Source: Microstegium vimineum
Lineage: Eukaryota; Streptophyta; Magnoliopsida; Poales; Poaceae
Reading direction: 5' to 3'
Assembly: GCA_022036555.1 (NCBI GenBank)
Contig: CM039137.1
Location: 20,689,234-20,753,233, forward strand
DNA: 64,000 bases
The notes below the pieces were generated by a model. It was not told where the DNA came from and made no database searches. It saw only the letters and a list, made by a program, of their open reading frames with translations. Shown here piece after piece: positions 21,997 to 33,520 of this stretch. The position numbers and the translations under genes were made by a program. The stretch's first letter is position 1. Every line of letters starts with the position of its first letter.

Positions 21997-22499
21997 CTAG
22001 TGTTGTTTTCTCCAGTATGGAAAGGTACATTTGCATATTCTTCCAAAGAAGCCATGCTTCCAGGCAGAGGAGCAGTATCCACCGGTGCCCACGCCGTCAT
22101 GGATGCACGAGTCCGCACAATTCTTGTTGCTCATGCACGGGCCATGGTAGTACCCGTTCCTCTTCGTGCACACGTTCGCCTCTGCGCCTATATGCATATG
22201 ATTATAGATCGCGTGCGATCGATGTGGTTAATTAGGCACACATATATACACACAAAATTCAAAATAAAGGACAGAGATTAATTAGCTAGCAGTCTCGCTG
22301 CATGATGCTTTGCATAGGATGATGATGCACGAGGTATATATATATGTTAGGCTGCCAAGTTTCCAATTTAAGGTGGTAGTTTTTCTTTAGTGTTTTCTTG
22401 AACATTATAATCAACAAGGACTTTTTACTTACAGTGGGCCACCAGAAGCAAGGCCAGGGCGAAGACACCGAGCACCACTACTTTCTTGTTGGATGCCAT
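21997..22499 (-). CDS. defensin-like peptide, copy 5, eighth cysteine lost
   Basis: Exon 1 (22499-22433) encodes MASNKKVVVLGVFALALLLV and ends in a GTAAGT donor. Exon 2 (22187-21997) starts after TATAG, and the split codon is Cys. The product is about 85 residues. Cysteines one to seven are in place with the long loop (SSAWKHGFFGRI). The eighth, which pairs with the first in the family, is Tyr (CKCTFPYWRK; codon TAC). The reading then ends after KQH, so the usual tail is absent. The frame is otherwise open and the promoter is retained. It may be an early pseudogene or a peptide with altered disulfides, and sequence alone cannot decide. Confidence 0.72.
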
Positions 22500-22543
22500 G
22501 GCTATTTAATTTGGTGCGAGAAAAAAAAACATACACACGTTCA

Positions 22544-22552
22544 ATATATATA
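22544..22552 (-). promoter_or_regulatory. TATA box of defensin copy 5
   Basis: TATATATAT on the minus strand, 45 bp upstream of the ATG, replaces the TATAAAT of the other units. Confidence 0.45.
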
Positions 22553-24651
22553 GTGGTCGCTCGATCTGGCTTGCGTAGGTGACTATCCAAACCCAAATAT
22601 TGCAACTCCACTCATAATGTAAGCATTTTTAGCGGCATTTGAAATTTGCCTATAAATGTAATCATTTATAGCTTAATCTACCCCCTCTAGCCCTCATCAT
22701 TAATAATTAGTTTCTTTATCTGTGTCAACATAATTTGGTATTTAGAAAACAATTGGTGTATGCTATTTTTGTGATCTCTGTAAGCAGGTGTTATTGAATC
22801 TATGCTACAATCATTTTTGTTTGTTTAATCTATTATAAAATCATATAAATGTTTGTATTTCTAGAGATGGAGTAGTTTTTTTTTCTTTGGTTGCTTCGAA
22901 TAAATGCTAGTGCATCCAACATATATATATATAAACAAAAAAAAACACGACATATATATAAATAAATGAATCTAGTAAAACAGACTAGGATTTTCAACAA
23001 CAATATAGACCTCTTAGCACCTATATTATAGTTCTAGGTATCTTTAGTAATCACGTGAATCCACTGCACAATATAGGAAACTTGAACTCTAGCAAGGGTG
23101 TAGCAGTTTTGGTGGTTGAGTGACAACATCGTCAGGGGTGGGATAATGTCATGTGCTAAAGAAGAGAGGGAGTAGCGCACCCTGATGGACGATCCACATA
23201 TGACAATGAGATAAGATATGGACCCAAGCTATATGAGCAAATTATGAAGAGCTTTACAAAGTAATTTGTCCCGTTTTCCAATTTTAATAAGAAATTTATT
23301 CTAACTCACATTTAAAATTTTACATTTATAGGGTTTATTGATAGCTTATCACTACCATTCTTCACAATAACAGACCCAATGCCTAGTCTAGACGATAGGT
23401 CCAGAGAACTTCTCTAAAATTTGGCCAAATTATTTTTTAGCACTTGTCATTCATGACGGAATAAACAAGACCTAGCCTATCAACTCTCTCTCTCTCTCTC
23501 TCCATATCTGAGACATGTCGACGGCTCGACGCCCCTCCCCATCCTGGTGAACCGAGAGTACATGCCTCCGGACTCTGCTTCATGCCACCATGTCATCCTG
23601 TTTGCAGCTCTGCACCCGGTATCTATCCACCTCTTCCCTTCTTGAGCTACGCCGCGAGCCCCTAAGGCCTCCCGCTCTTCCCCAGTCCCCACTGCCCCCA
23701 CCAATCTTCTATCTTCGCTGCCCACCAGGCTCCAGCCAAGGAGAATAGGCGGATAGGTCGTTCCGTCCTAATGGTCGACGCACATGACGGACACCACAAT
23801 ACCACAACATCATTCCTCTGATCCCTTTGGTCCCTACAGGCTCTAGTGCATCAGCCCCGGTGAGAGTAAGAGTGTCGGTAGGTCTGTTGTTCATCTGTTG
23901 TCCAATTTAGACTTAGAATTTGAGATTGTGCATATGGGATTTGTGAAATTGATGTGTGAATGTGTGATTTAGCATTAAACCAAAACCGCATATGCTATTT
24001 AGAATTAAAGCAAAAGACTTCAACTAGTATTGTAATCTTCTATTACTTTTTTTAGTAAAGTAAACTTCTATTACTCAAGAACTTTTGTTTAAGCTATTTG
24101 CATTTTCATTTAAGAAGGTTTCAGACTTATTTTTTATATTCTACTTGTCCATCAAACCATTTATAATTATGTACTGAACCATACTACATTTCTAATTGGA
24201 TCATACCGGATTGTGTATTCAAAATTAACCATACTACATTTCTAATTGGATCATACCGTATTGTGTATTCAAAATTTTTGTAGGTATACCCTGAGTTCAA
24301 ATCTTGGGTCCACCATTGATAGTTCACACTCAAACACTCAAACATGCACATAATTTTTGTTTAACACTATTTTAAATATTTTCGAAGTTGATGTGGCTCT
24401 TATTTTTGCAATTTGAATTCTATTTGCATACAATCGAGCGAGATTTAATGAAAAATCAAAATGTTTAAATATCACCAGAAAATATGAAGCTGCTTAGATT
24501 TTTCTTTGGCAGTCGAGATGCCGATGTACTGTGCACACATGTGGCTGAGGTTGAGTAGCCTCTCACGAAGTGGAAACTCAAAACGGAGACATGCACATAA
24601 GGGCAGACTCAGTGACCAAAACCAAAATGCTACCAACACGATCAAATTGAC
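22553..24651. other. spacer between copies 5 and 6
   Basis: To about 23130 this is the promoter-side flank shared with copies 2 and 4. From 23390 to 24060 lies block H, as at 10910-11400, including a CT microsatellite near 23485-23503. Near 24190-24280 a segment of about 52 bp containing ATTTCTAATTGGATCATACC is tandemly repeated. No gene is recognised. Confidence 0.45.
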
Positions 24652-24685
24652 GAAGAGTGGCTAATGTTGATTTTGCTTTCTAAGA

Positions 24686-26058
24686 TACAACCCGGCCTCG
24701 CGTCGCCCCCAACGGGCGACTCGGGGGCACCCGCCGCCGCCTGCCTCGAGCCGCCCTCCGCGCGTCCTCTTCGGCCGCCATCGCCGCCTCCCTGCGCGCG
24801 GCGGCGGCGGCCAGCGGCGGGCCCCAAGAAGGTTCCCCGTCCGCGCCTCCCTAGGCCTCCTGTGCACCTCCGTGCCTCCTCCATCCCCCTTCTTCTCCGA
24901 TACCGGTGGTCTCTGGGCAGAGGCGCGGCCGATCCGGCCCCTCCTCGACTGGATCCGTTCCCTCCGCGCCAAGACCTGGCCCTTCCGCGTCCGGATCGAC
25001 CGGCGGAAGGTCTAGGGCGGCGGCGGGGCCGGCGGCCACCGGGAGGAGGCGTAACTGATCCGGTCCTCCTCCACCGGATCTACGATTCGCCCGGCGGTGC
25101 TGCGAGGTGGCGACCTGCTCGGGTGGCGGCCGATCTGGCACGCGCCCCGGTGGGCTAGGCGATGCGGACGGTGGCACCGTTCTCTCCACCGATTGATGGA
25201 TGGACCGACGGCGGCCGGCGTACCTACACCAGTGAAGGGGTCCGGCGGCGGCGGGCCGATCTGGGTATCTCAGGCCTGGATCTGCCGACTGCTGCCCCGT
25301 GCTGCCCCTTCTCGGTGCGGGTGGTGCTCCGACGATGCGGACTCAGGCGGGCGTTTGCCTCGGGTCGGGGACTTTCCCCAGGCGGCGGCTTGGGGGGTCG
25401 ATCTGGACCCCGGGCACCGGATGGGGATGGCAGTGTTGGCACCGGCCATCTCGACAAGCCGTCCAACCCGCCCTCCCACAGACCACGTCGCTTCCAGACG
25501 GTCCATAAATTGGCTCCGACGTTAACATCAAAGGACATCATCGCCCCCTGTTTTTCTGCTGCCTCACTATAGCTGGTGAAGACCCTGCCGATCATCTCCG
25601 GCATCTTCGTATGTAGGTTCGGCTTGGATGTGCCTTGCAGGATATTGGAATACGGGTGAAAACCCTGCCTGGCGGTGCTGGGCCGGCGGCGATGACGCAA
25701 TCAACGTCATTTTCCCTCTTGGAGGCGTCGCTGAAGTTCCCTCTTCCTTTCGTTGATAATGGCGTCTGCGGACGTCATTTACCTTCTTGAAGGCATCAAC
25801 ACAAGCATACCCGCTCCTAGCCATGCCTGCACTGCGGCATTTGGGACTCAGCTGCGGCATCAAGAGCAAGCCAAGGACGCCCTCTCGTCGATCAAATAGA
25901 GGGTAGAAGCATTTATCGTTTTGTTGTATTTGTCCTGGTCTATGTATAAGACTATGACTTTTCTCTCTTTTATTTTTCTATCTTTTTTTATATTTGTTGG
26001 TTGTGTACATCCCCGGATATAGAGGCCGGATATTGAATATCCTTTATCGAAAAAAAAC
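24686..26058 (+). mobile_element. LINE-like retroposed insertion, 5'-truncated or non-autonomous
   Basis: A GC-rich body (24690-25560) is followed by less GC-rich DNA. It ends GATATAGAGGCCGGATATTG...CCTTTATCGAAAAAAAA, a 3' end of the type carried by grass LINEs. A 34-bp segment with GGTAATGTTGATTTT-like sequence occurs on both sides (24652-24685 and 26097-26130). Plus-strand open frames in the body overlap minus-strand ones and show no domain I recognise. No reverse transcriptase is visible. Confidence 0.5.
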
Positions 26059-26491
26059 AACATATGCTTCTTGTGCATGTACCATTAGATGTAAATGAAG
26101 AGTGGGTAATGTTGATTTTTCTTCCTAAGAGAACATGCCCCATGTGCATGTACTGTTAGATGCACTCATGCACATGAGTGTTTAGCAAGAGTTAGATTTT
26201 CACTCTCACTGCACATGCATCAACAATGCACGTGAGGGCATGTGCCTTTAGGCAAAATTTCTACGTTTACGAAAAGTGTGCCACGATCGTCGGTGGAAGA
26301 GTTAAAGGGATATATAGCTGGGGCCTTATGGCCTGCAGCATATGCTCACGATAAAAATAATACTGCCAATTTTGTTTGTCAACTCTTGTTTATCATTGCA
26401 CACAATTATTGCTTACAACAACCTGACTACATTTGTTCTTCTCTTATTTAGTTCCATCGAATCAACTGCATATAGTATATATATGTAACGC
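26059..26491. repeat. 3' flank of copy 6
   Basis: Contains the same CACGTGAGGGCATGTGCCTT and ATATAGCTGGGGCCTTATGG-type block found 3' of copies 3 and 7. No coding signal. Confidence 0.5.
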
Positions 26492-26986
26492 TCAATTGAA
26501 TACTTCTATCCTAGGCATGTCCAAGGGCGCCGGCTTGTCCTCATCGTGTGTTGGCTTGTTCCCAGCTAATGTGGTTTCCCTCCAACATTGAAAGGTACAT
26601 TTACATATGTGTGTCCAAGAGGAGCAATACCCACCGCCTCCAATGCGGTTTTGAATGCACGAGGCTGCACAATTCTTGTTGCTCATGCACGGGCCATGGA
26701 AATACTTGTTCCTCATCGTGCATAGATGCACCGCCTCCGCACCTATGCATACGATTATAGATCACAAGGTGGTTGGTTATATAATTTAAAATGGGACGAC
26801 ATAGATTAGTGGTACTCTCTCCAAGACGCTATGGGATGATGCATGAGACATGTTTCCAAGTTTCCTATTTGAGGCAGGGATTTTCTTGAATATTATAAAC
26901 GAAAAGGATTGTTTTACACAATGGGCCACGAGGAACAAGGCCAGGGCAAAGAGACCGAGCACCACTACTTTCTTGTTGGATGTCAT
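26492..26986 (-). CDS. defensin-like secreted peptide, copy 6 (short-loop class)
   Basis: Exon 1 (26986-26920) encodes MTSNKKVVVLGLFALALFLV. Its donor reads GTGTAAAAC because two bases of the usual GTAAGTAAAAC are missing; GT is kept, but the consensus is weaker. Exon 2 (26742-26492) begins after GCATAG, and the split codon is Cys. The product is about 105 residues. All eight cysteines are present with Gly-Tyr-Cys at the fifth and six residues (SSWTHI) before the sixth. A tail of about 30 residues ends IEVFN. It is closest to copy 3 in coding and flanking sequence. If splicing is impaired, the intron would be read into a stop. Confidence 0.78.
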
Positions 26987-27027
26987 GGCTGTTTAGTTTG
27001 GTGTGAAAAAGAGCACACACAAGTTCA

Positions 27028-27034
27028 ATTTATA
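27028..27034 (-). promoter_or_regulatory. TATA box of defensin copy 6
   Basis: TATAAAT on the minus strand, 42 bp upstream of the ATG. Confidence 0.55.
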
Positions 27035-27788
27035 GTGGTTGCTCTGGCCTGCGTTGTTGACTATCCAAACCTGAATAGATACACTTAATTATCTCTGGTC
27101 ACAATGAAAGCATTTCTAGCAACATTTTAAATTTGCCTACAAATGTAAGCATTTCTAGCATAATTTCATTAATAATTACTTTCCTTCTTCGCAAAAAAAA
27201 AAATATTATTACTTTCCTTATATTTGTGTCAATGTAATTTGGTAGAGTATTTAGAAAATACTCGGTGCATGCTATTTATGTTATCTCTATAAGGGTAGGA
27301 GTTAATTAATTGTATACTCAGTGCATGCTATTTATGTTATCTCTATGAGGGTAGGAGTTAATTAATTGCATCTACCTATTCAAGGGTGCCACAATGAATT
27401 TCTTTTTTCTTCATCTGTTCTAAAATAGTAGAAATGTCTATATTTCTTTTATGGAGTAGTTTTTCCATTAGCTGTTTGGAATAAATGCAAGGGCATCCAA
27501 CATATGGATCAGAAACACAACATATAAAGGCATCTAGCTAGTGAATAAAGCAGACTAGGATTTTTCAACAAAAATCAAGACCACTTTGCACCTACTATAT
27601 ATGTGATAGTTCTAGGTCTCATCAGTTATCATGTTCATCCATTGTGCAGCACATCCAAGAATTTAAGTTCATTTCCAATATATAGCTTTATTATGGGTTC
27701 ACTTTGACTGAATGGAATAGAAAACAAAGCAAGCATTATAACAAATTAATGGAGGCAGAATCCCAATCTACGACTATGCTTGAGTATA
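27035..27788. repeat. promoter-side flank of copy 6
   Basis: Matches the upstream flank of copies 1 and 3. A unit of about 55 bp containing CATGCTATTTATGTTATCTC is duplicated in tandem near 27260-27370. No gene. Confidence 0.55.
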
Positions 27789-27800
27789 GACAAAACCAAT

Positions 27801-28580
27801 CACCATTGTCCGGTTCACCTACCACAAATGCGCCAGAACAGATCGCATCTGCTGCTGCGGGAGAGAGCTGATGTCGCCGCCGCCGTCGCCCTCTGCCCTC
27901 TACCCTCTACCCTCTACCACTGTTGGCCCCCCTCCCTTCCCCTTCAGCATCTAGCCAAAGGCTGAAAAGGGTGGGGATCCATTGATTTTAATTAAGTTTC
28001 TCTAGTAGATTGAGTTATTAGGGTGTTTCCATGTCAAAGTTTTTAGTATTGGAGTTTTATCTCCTTCTCTTCCTCTCCGGCAACGGTGAAGAAGAAGGGT
28101 GGAATCGTCTTCTCCATGGCGGCTCCGTTGAAGACGAAGACGATAACTTTGACGTCACCATCTTCATTGACATGACGACATAGAGATTTTTGTTTCCGGA
28201 TGGCGGCATCAAGGCGGAGATGATGTCGTCGCCGTAAAATAGTTTTCTCTAGTCTTTTCTCCGTTTTATTGTGGTTAGATTTGACCACGATGAAATACTA
28301 AGGAGAATAATTTTCATATCAGTCTTCCTCTTTCTTTGATGCAGAAAAAAGAAGAAGGAAGACACCAAAAAGAAGAAAATGATCCTCAATTCCACCTACA
28401 GGAATGTTGGTCATTTGCCGAGTATTTGTCTATGCGATCATCCACACTACAAAGCGATTAACAGGTTAAGTTTTGAGGTGTGTTATTCACAACGTGGGTA
28501 CTATTTTGTAATGCATAGTGTTTATAATGTACTGACATACCTAGGTTTCATATAATATAATTCTTCTTTCATAAAAAAAA
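27801..28580 (+). mobile_element. retroposed insertion ending in an A tail
   Basis: The 780-bp insert lies between GACAAAACCAAT (27789-27800) and GACAACCAAT (28581-28590), which look like an aged target duplication. It ends in ATAAAAAAAA. The uninterrupted site is visible at about 2909-2925. The insert has a GC-rich 5' part and no recognised protein. It is probably a truncated LINE or a retroposed transcript. Confidence 0.55.
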
Positions 28581-28689
28581 GACAACCAATAAGTCCTCCA
28601 AGCCATCACCGAAGTCGTAGGCAAGCTCAATGTATGCACCTACCGTATGCAAATGTGCAATCCATGTCACCAGGCAAATGTGCAATTCT

Positions 28690-29115
28690 TTGTTTCTCTC
28701 CCGCACTCGACCCGGCCGTCGCGGCCACCAAGGCCTCCACCCACGTAATAGGGAGCTTCCCCGCGGCCGCCGTCAGCGCATCCGCCCGAGTGGCCCGGAT
28801 CGATCCCGCCGCCTGTCCGTCCCTGCGGCCTACGTCTACCGCTACCCAGGCGCATCCGCCCGGACGGCGACGCCTGCTCGACGGCCGCCGACACCGACGC
28901 CGCCTCCCCGACCCTTTGCGCGTACAGCCACGAGGTCCCACGTCACCCCGTCCAGACATCACCCAAATGCCGTCTGGAAGAAGAAGCGTCCACCCCAACG
29001 CCGACTGGACTGGAGGAAGAAGCAGGTTGAAACTCCTCTGTCCTGGCCTCCTCGACCCGCGCCGACGATGATGTCCAACTTCCACTCCCGCTGCCATTTA
29101 TGTCCGCCGTGACTG
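28690..29115 (+). other. GC-rich unclassified segment
   Basis: GC-rich DNA starts abruptly within a shared array spacer, after GCAAATGTGCAATCCATG. It has open frames on both strands as expected from composition. I recognise no domain. Confidence 0.3.
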
Positions 29116-29340
29116 GAAGGTATCTCACTCCAGAGTCTGGAGCACCGCGTTGTCGATGGACACTAAATGCCAAATTTGAAATTCAAATACCTTAGAAATA
29201 ATGAAGAACTAGCATCACTAACATGCATATTTAGGTCCAAATAACATATCTCCAAATGTACTTGGAGAAATTTGGTTACAGGTACCTTTTTCATAGAAAA
29301 CACATGAAACATATGGTGATGCCAAACCAAGTTAAATTTG

Positions 29341-29607
29341 GGTTCTGTTTGGTTAGTAAACAGAACGTACTAGGCCATAGGTGAGTCATACCAAATTATA
29401 TTATTCTGGTAACTGTTTGGTTCGCTGCCACAATTATAGTGTGCCATATTTTTTTAGCATCCTATCCCACGCGTCATAGACTTATTTTTTTTTACCAAAC
29501 TTTACTACAATTTTGACTTCTATTTTGTTCACCGCACTTTTTGTGACAGCCACAATTTGTCGAAGGTAGTATGGCATGACAAACTGTGTCATGAACCAAA
29601 CAGGTCC
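29341..29607. mobile_element. Tourist-like MITE
   Basis: Ends GGTTCTGTTTGGTT and, as reverse complement of the right end, GGACCTGTTTGGTT. The flanking 3-bp direct repeat is TTG (29338-29340 and 29608-29610). The terminus resembles the element at 198-461. Confidence 0.65.
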
Positions 29608-30436
29608 TTGGCCCAAACAATCGAGGCACTCCAATAAGGTATACAAGGCCATGGTGGGCCACCTACCCCACTCTAGGATCCAACAAATTCCCCATTGATT
29701 GACCGATGTATGTAAGTGTGTTACTCAACCGTTGTCTACTTTAGACTTAGAGCTAGAGATTGTGTATATATGGGATTTGTGAAATTGGTGTGTGAATATG
29801 TGACTTAGCATTAAACCAAAAACCCATATGACATTTAGAGTTAAATCAAAAGACCTTAACTAGTAATGTAATCTTCTATTACTCAAGACTACATTATGTC
29901 TAAACTATTTGCATTTTTATTTAAGGTTTCAAATTTATTTTTAATATTCTACTTGTTCGTCTAGTCATTTAGAATTATGTAACAAACCATTTACTAAATT
30001 TTGCATAGGATCATACCATATTGCATATTAGAAATTTTTGTAGGTATACCCTAGGTTCAAATTCTAGGTCCGTCACTTATAGTTCACGCTCAAACGCTCA
30101 AACAGTCAAACGTGCACATAATTTTTATTTCACACAGTTTCAAATATTTTAAAAGTCAATTTGGCTCTTATTCTTGAAATTTGAATTATATTTGCATCTA
30201 ATCAAGTGGATTTATTGTAAAATCAAAATGTTTAAATACCACCATAGGAAATATAAAGCTGCTTAGATTTGGCCGTTGAGATGTCGATGCACCATGCACA
30301 GTGCTAAGGCTTAGTAGCCTCTCACGAAGTGGAAACTCGAATGGAGACACACACATAGGTATATATAGAGTCAGTGACCAGAACCAGCAAGCTACCAATA
30401 TGATTAGATTGAAACAAAGAGTGGGTGTTAACAAAT
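29608..30436. repeat. array spacer
   Basis: Carries the tail of block H (29700-29900), GTTCAAATTCTAGGTCCG-type sequence as at 24290, and the GATGTCGATGCACCATGCAC block. No gene. Confidence 0.45.
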
Positions 30437-30889
30437 ATGGTTGACAGTCCATCGAGGGGTATACTCATGCCCATGATGGTAGATTGATTAGTAAGGGTAT
30501 GTGTAATTAGGAACCGAGTCGTAACACGGGCACAGAGATATGAGGTATAAACTTGTTAAGACTGTCAATACGACATAATGCCCTATATATATGGATTTTG
30601 ATTTAGATGTGGATGAGAGATCATGGGTTGAGATGTGTCGAGTACGGGACCCCTGTCCCTCATATACTCTGGAGGGATAGAGTTACAAGAAAAGTATCGT
30701 AATCGGCTATATGTTAGGAATTCTATTTGGATTACAATATCTACAAGAGTCCTAGTAAATCATGTCTTCTGGAAGCTTTGCGGTGCATGTCAACAAGTGT
30801 CATGCGTCGTGTGCCATAATATTGTGGGTTGGACCATCCTAATGGTGTGGCACATGTCTCTCTCCATGGGTACCTAGGGTTATACCCCC
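30437..30889. mobile_element. possible transposon or LTR fragment
   Basis: About 450 bp interrupt a spacer that is contiguous near 24650. Inner ends GAGGGGTATACTCATG and, reverse complemented, ATGGGGGTATAACCC could be imperfect inverted repeats. No clear target duplication or coding region. Confidence 0.3.
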
Positions 30890-31283
30890 ATAGTGGGTAA
30901 TGTTGATTTTGCTTTCTAAGAGCATATGCCTCATCTGCATGTAATGCTATATGCACATGAGGAGTGTGCAGCAAGAGTTATATTTCCCACTCCTACTGCC
31001 CATGCATCTCCATATGTATCAACAATGATCCATGTGAGGGCATGTGCCTTTAGGGGCAAAATTTCTGCATTTACAAAGAGTGTGCCACATTCATCAGTGA
31101 AAAAGTTAAAGAGACATGTTGGGGCCTTATGATCTTGTAGATGCTCACGACAAAAATAATAGTGCATATTTTGTTCATCACCTCTTAAACATTTTGACCA
31201 ATTATTACTTATAACAACATGGTTACATGTGTTCTTCTCTTATTCAATTGCATCAATCAACTAGATATGGATATATGTAAGAC

Positions 31284-31809
31284 TCAGTCGGATACTTCCA
31301 TCCTAGGCATGTCCAAGGGTGTCGGCTCATCTCCACCGTATATTGGAGTTACCGTTGTTTTTCTCCAACATTTAAGGGTACATTTGCATATCTGTCTCCA
31401 AGATGAGCAGTATCCGCCGCCACCAATGCCATGATGGATGCATGAGGCTGCACAATTCTTGTTGCTAATGCACAGGCCATGGAAATACACATTCCTCATC
31501 GTGCACACATGCGTCGCCTCCGCGTCTACGCATATGATTATAGATTGCTAGGTGGTTAATTAAGCACACACATATATATAATAAAATTTGAAAAAGGAGG
31601 ACATCGGTTAGCATTACTCGCTCCAAGATGATAAAGGATGATGCATGATGCAGGAGGCATGTTGCGAAGTTTCCAATTTGAGGTGGTAGTTTTTTCTTTA
31701 CTATGTTTTAATCATTATAACAACAATGATTGTTTTACTTACAATGCACCACGAGGAACAAGGCCAAGGCAAAGAGACTGAGCACCACTACTTTCTTGTT
31801 GGATGCCAT
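31284..31809 (-). CDS. defensin-like secreted peptide, copy 7 (short-loop class)
   Basis: Exon 1 (31809-31743) encodes MASNKKVVVLSLFALALFLV and ends at a GTAAGT donor. Exon 2 (31525-31284) begins after GCGTAG. The split codon here is Tyr rather than Cys, followed by Ala-Glu-Ala and the domain. The product is about 102 residues. All eight cysteines are present with Gly-Tyr-Cys at the fifth and six residues (SSWRQI) before the sixth. A tail with GGDEPTPLDMPRMEVSD follows. It is the rightmost copy of the array. Nothing in it looks broken. Confidence 0.82.
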
Positions 31810-31854
31810 GGCTATTCAATTTGGTGTGGGAAAAAGAGCATACGCAAGTTCAGT

Positions 31855-31861
31855 ATTTATA
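31855..31861 (-). promoter_or_regulatory. TATA box of defensin copy 7
   Basis: TATAAAT on the minus strand, 46 bp upstream of the ATG. Confidence 0.55.
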
Positions 31862-33021
31862 GTGGTTGCTCTTGCCTAGGTGACTAACCAAACCCAAATA
31901 TTAGATACATTTTATTAACTCCATTCACAATGTAAGCATTTTTAGCAGCATTCGAAATTTGCCTAAAAGTGTAAGCATTTCTAGCATAATCTACCCCTCT
32001 ATCCCTCGTCAATAATAATAAGTTTCCTTCTTTGTGTCAATGTAATTTGGTATTTAGAAAACACTTAGTGCATGCTATTTCTATTATCTCTGTAAGGGCA
32101 GGTGTTAATTGCATCTACCTATTGAAGGGTGCCACAATCATTTCTCTTTTTTTCTTAATATGTTCTAGAATACTAGAAATTGATATATTTTTTTATGTAT
32201 AGTAGTTTTTCCATTGGCTACATTGAATAAATGTGAGTGCATCCAACATGGATCAGAAACACAACATATAAGAGGAGAGGGAGCCACATCATATCATATA
32301 CACAGGTACTTCAAACCTACTAGCCGATTTCATCACACATCCGGACCTTGCTGGCTTGCTGTGCTAGACTGCCAATAGGTTGATAAGAAGCAGAAGCAGA
32401 AGCAGAGTAGATGAGTCTTTGCACGGTCTTTATGACTCTCTGCATGGACATGGACGCAAGCGAGAGGCCCCATCGCTTCTTCAAATGACGTTTAAGATAA
32501 CAATCTGATCCCAGCCAGAGCAACAGCGAATTTAACATGTGCGATCAGGTTCATTTGCACATCGATCAGAACACACCACATTCTTCTATTCGGCTGAAGG
32601 ATAAGTACTAACACTGTCACACGTAATTAGTAGGCCTGGCCTGATTACATTTTTTTTTTCTGGCGGCTTCTCCTACTAGAAATGCTGTGGCGGCCGATTT
32701 ATTATCTAAAAAATATTGTTGTTTTTCCCCTTTTCTCTGATGTCATCTATAGCGACAGACACCCATAACTTACTCATCCACACATGGTAGTGTACCATAA
32801 GTCCAATCCATATATATAATAAACAATACTAGTATATTATGCATTACGTTCCTAGAGTGCATGCACTTGTATCCTGCTTTTTTGGCCAGGACAAGATGAA
32901 CACCTCTTACATTGAGCAGAAGAGCCATCATCAGACTAAACAATGGAGAGAATTTAGGCCGCCAGGAAATTAGGAGCCTTGTGAAGATTACCAACTGTGC
33001 TAAATAATGGGCGTAAATATA
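31862..33021. other. end of the array and intergenic DNA
   Basis: Promoter-side flank of copy 7 to about 32280, then unique sequence. A minus-strand 72-codon frame (32320-32538) has no recognised domain and I do not call it a gene. Confidence 0.4.
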
Positions 33022-33520
33022 CATAAGCTCGATCGATGTGATGCCTTGGATGACTTCTAAAGATTAGTTTTCTCCCAAGCCATGAGTCCCATGTGTAGTA
33101 CATTGTAGCTGTACTATATATATCACAAAACAGAAGCTAGGACCGTTAGTTAGGGGACTGGAAATTAGCATATAAAATAAAAAGGACATGATAATGTGAT
33201 ATTAAATATAACTAGCGAAAGAACTTGCGGACTGAAAAAAAAATTGGGGCACCAACATTTCCAAACAAAGAAACCTTGATGATTGGATGAGTATAAAAGT
33301 GCAATATACGCGGTTCTCCGTACATATGTGCTTTGCACTTTTAGGGTCAAAGTCTCTCCTACTTTTGTTTTTCTAAGAGGAGCAATTCTAGGATAAACAG
33401 TAAGTGTCAGGCAGTTCAATAGCAAGGCAGCTAGCGGAGCAACTACTACATCCTACAGTTCTTTTTTTTTGGATACTTTCTAAAAAAAATATATATATCG
33501 CAATGACATATGGTAAACGA
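33022..33520. repeat. direct repeat X, left copy (partner 40337-40915)
   Basis: Shares AGCTCGATCGATGTGATG, TTAGTTTTCTCCCAAGCCAT and ACATGATAATGTGA with the partner on the far side of the LURP-one-related gene. An insertion of about 110 bp near 40755-40880 distinguishes the right copy. With the 232-bp repeat below, it shows the gene region has been partly duplicated. Confidence 0.7.

Noticed and set aside
32320..32538. 72-codon minus-strand frame with Ser-Ala repeats
   Set aside because: No homology recognised, no promoter or splice context, and the repeat comes from a GAAGCA microsatellite.
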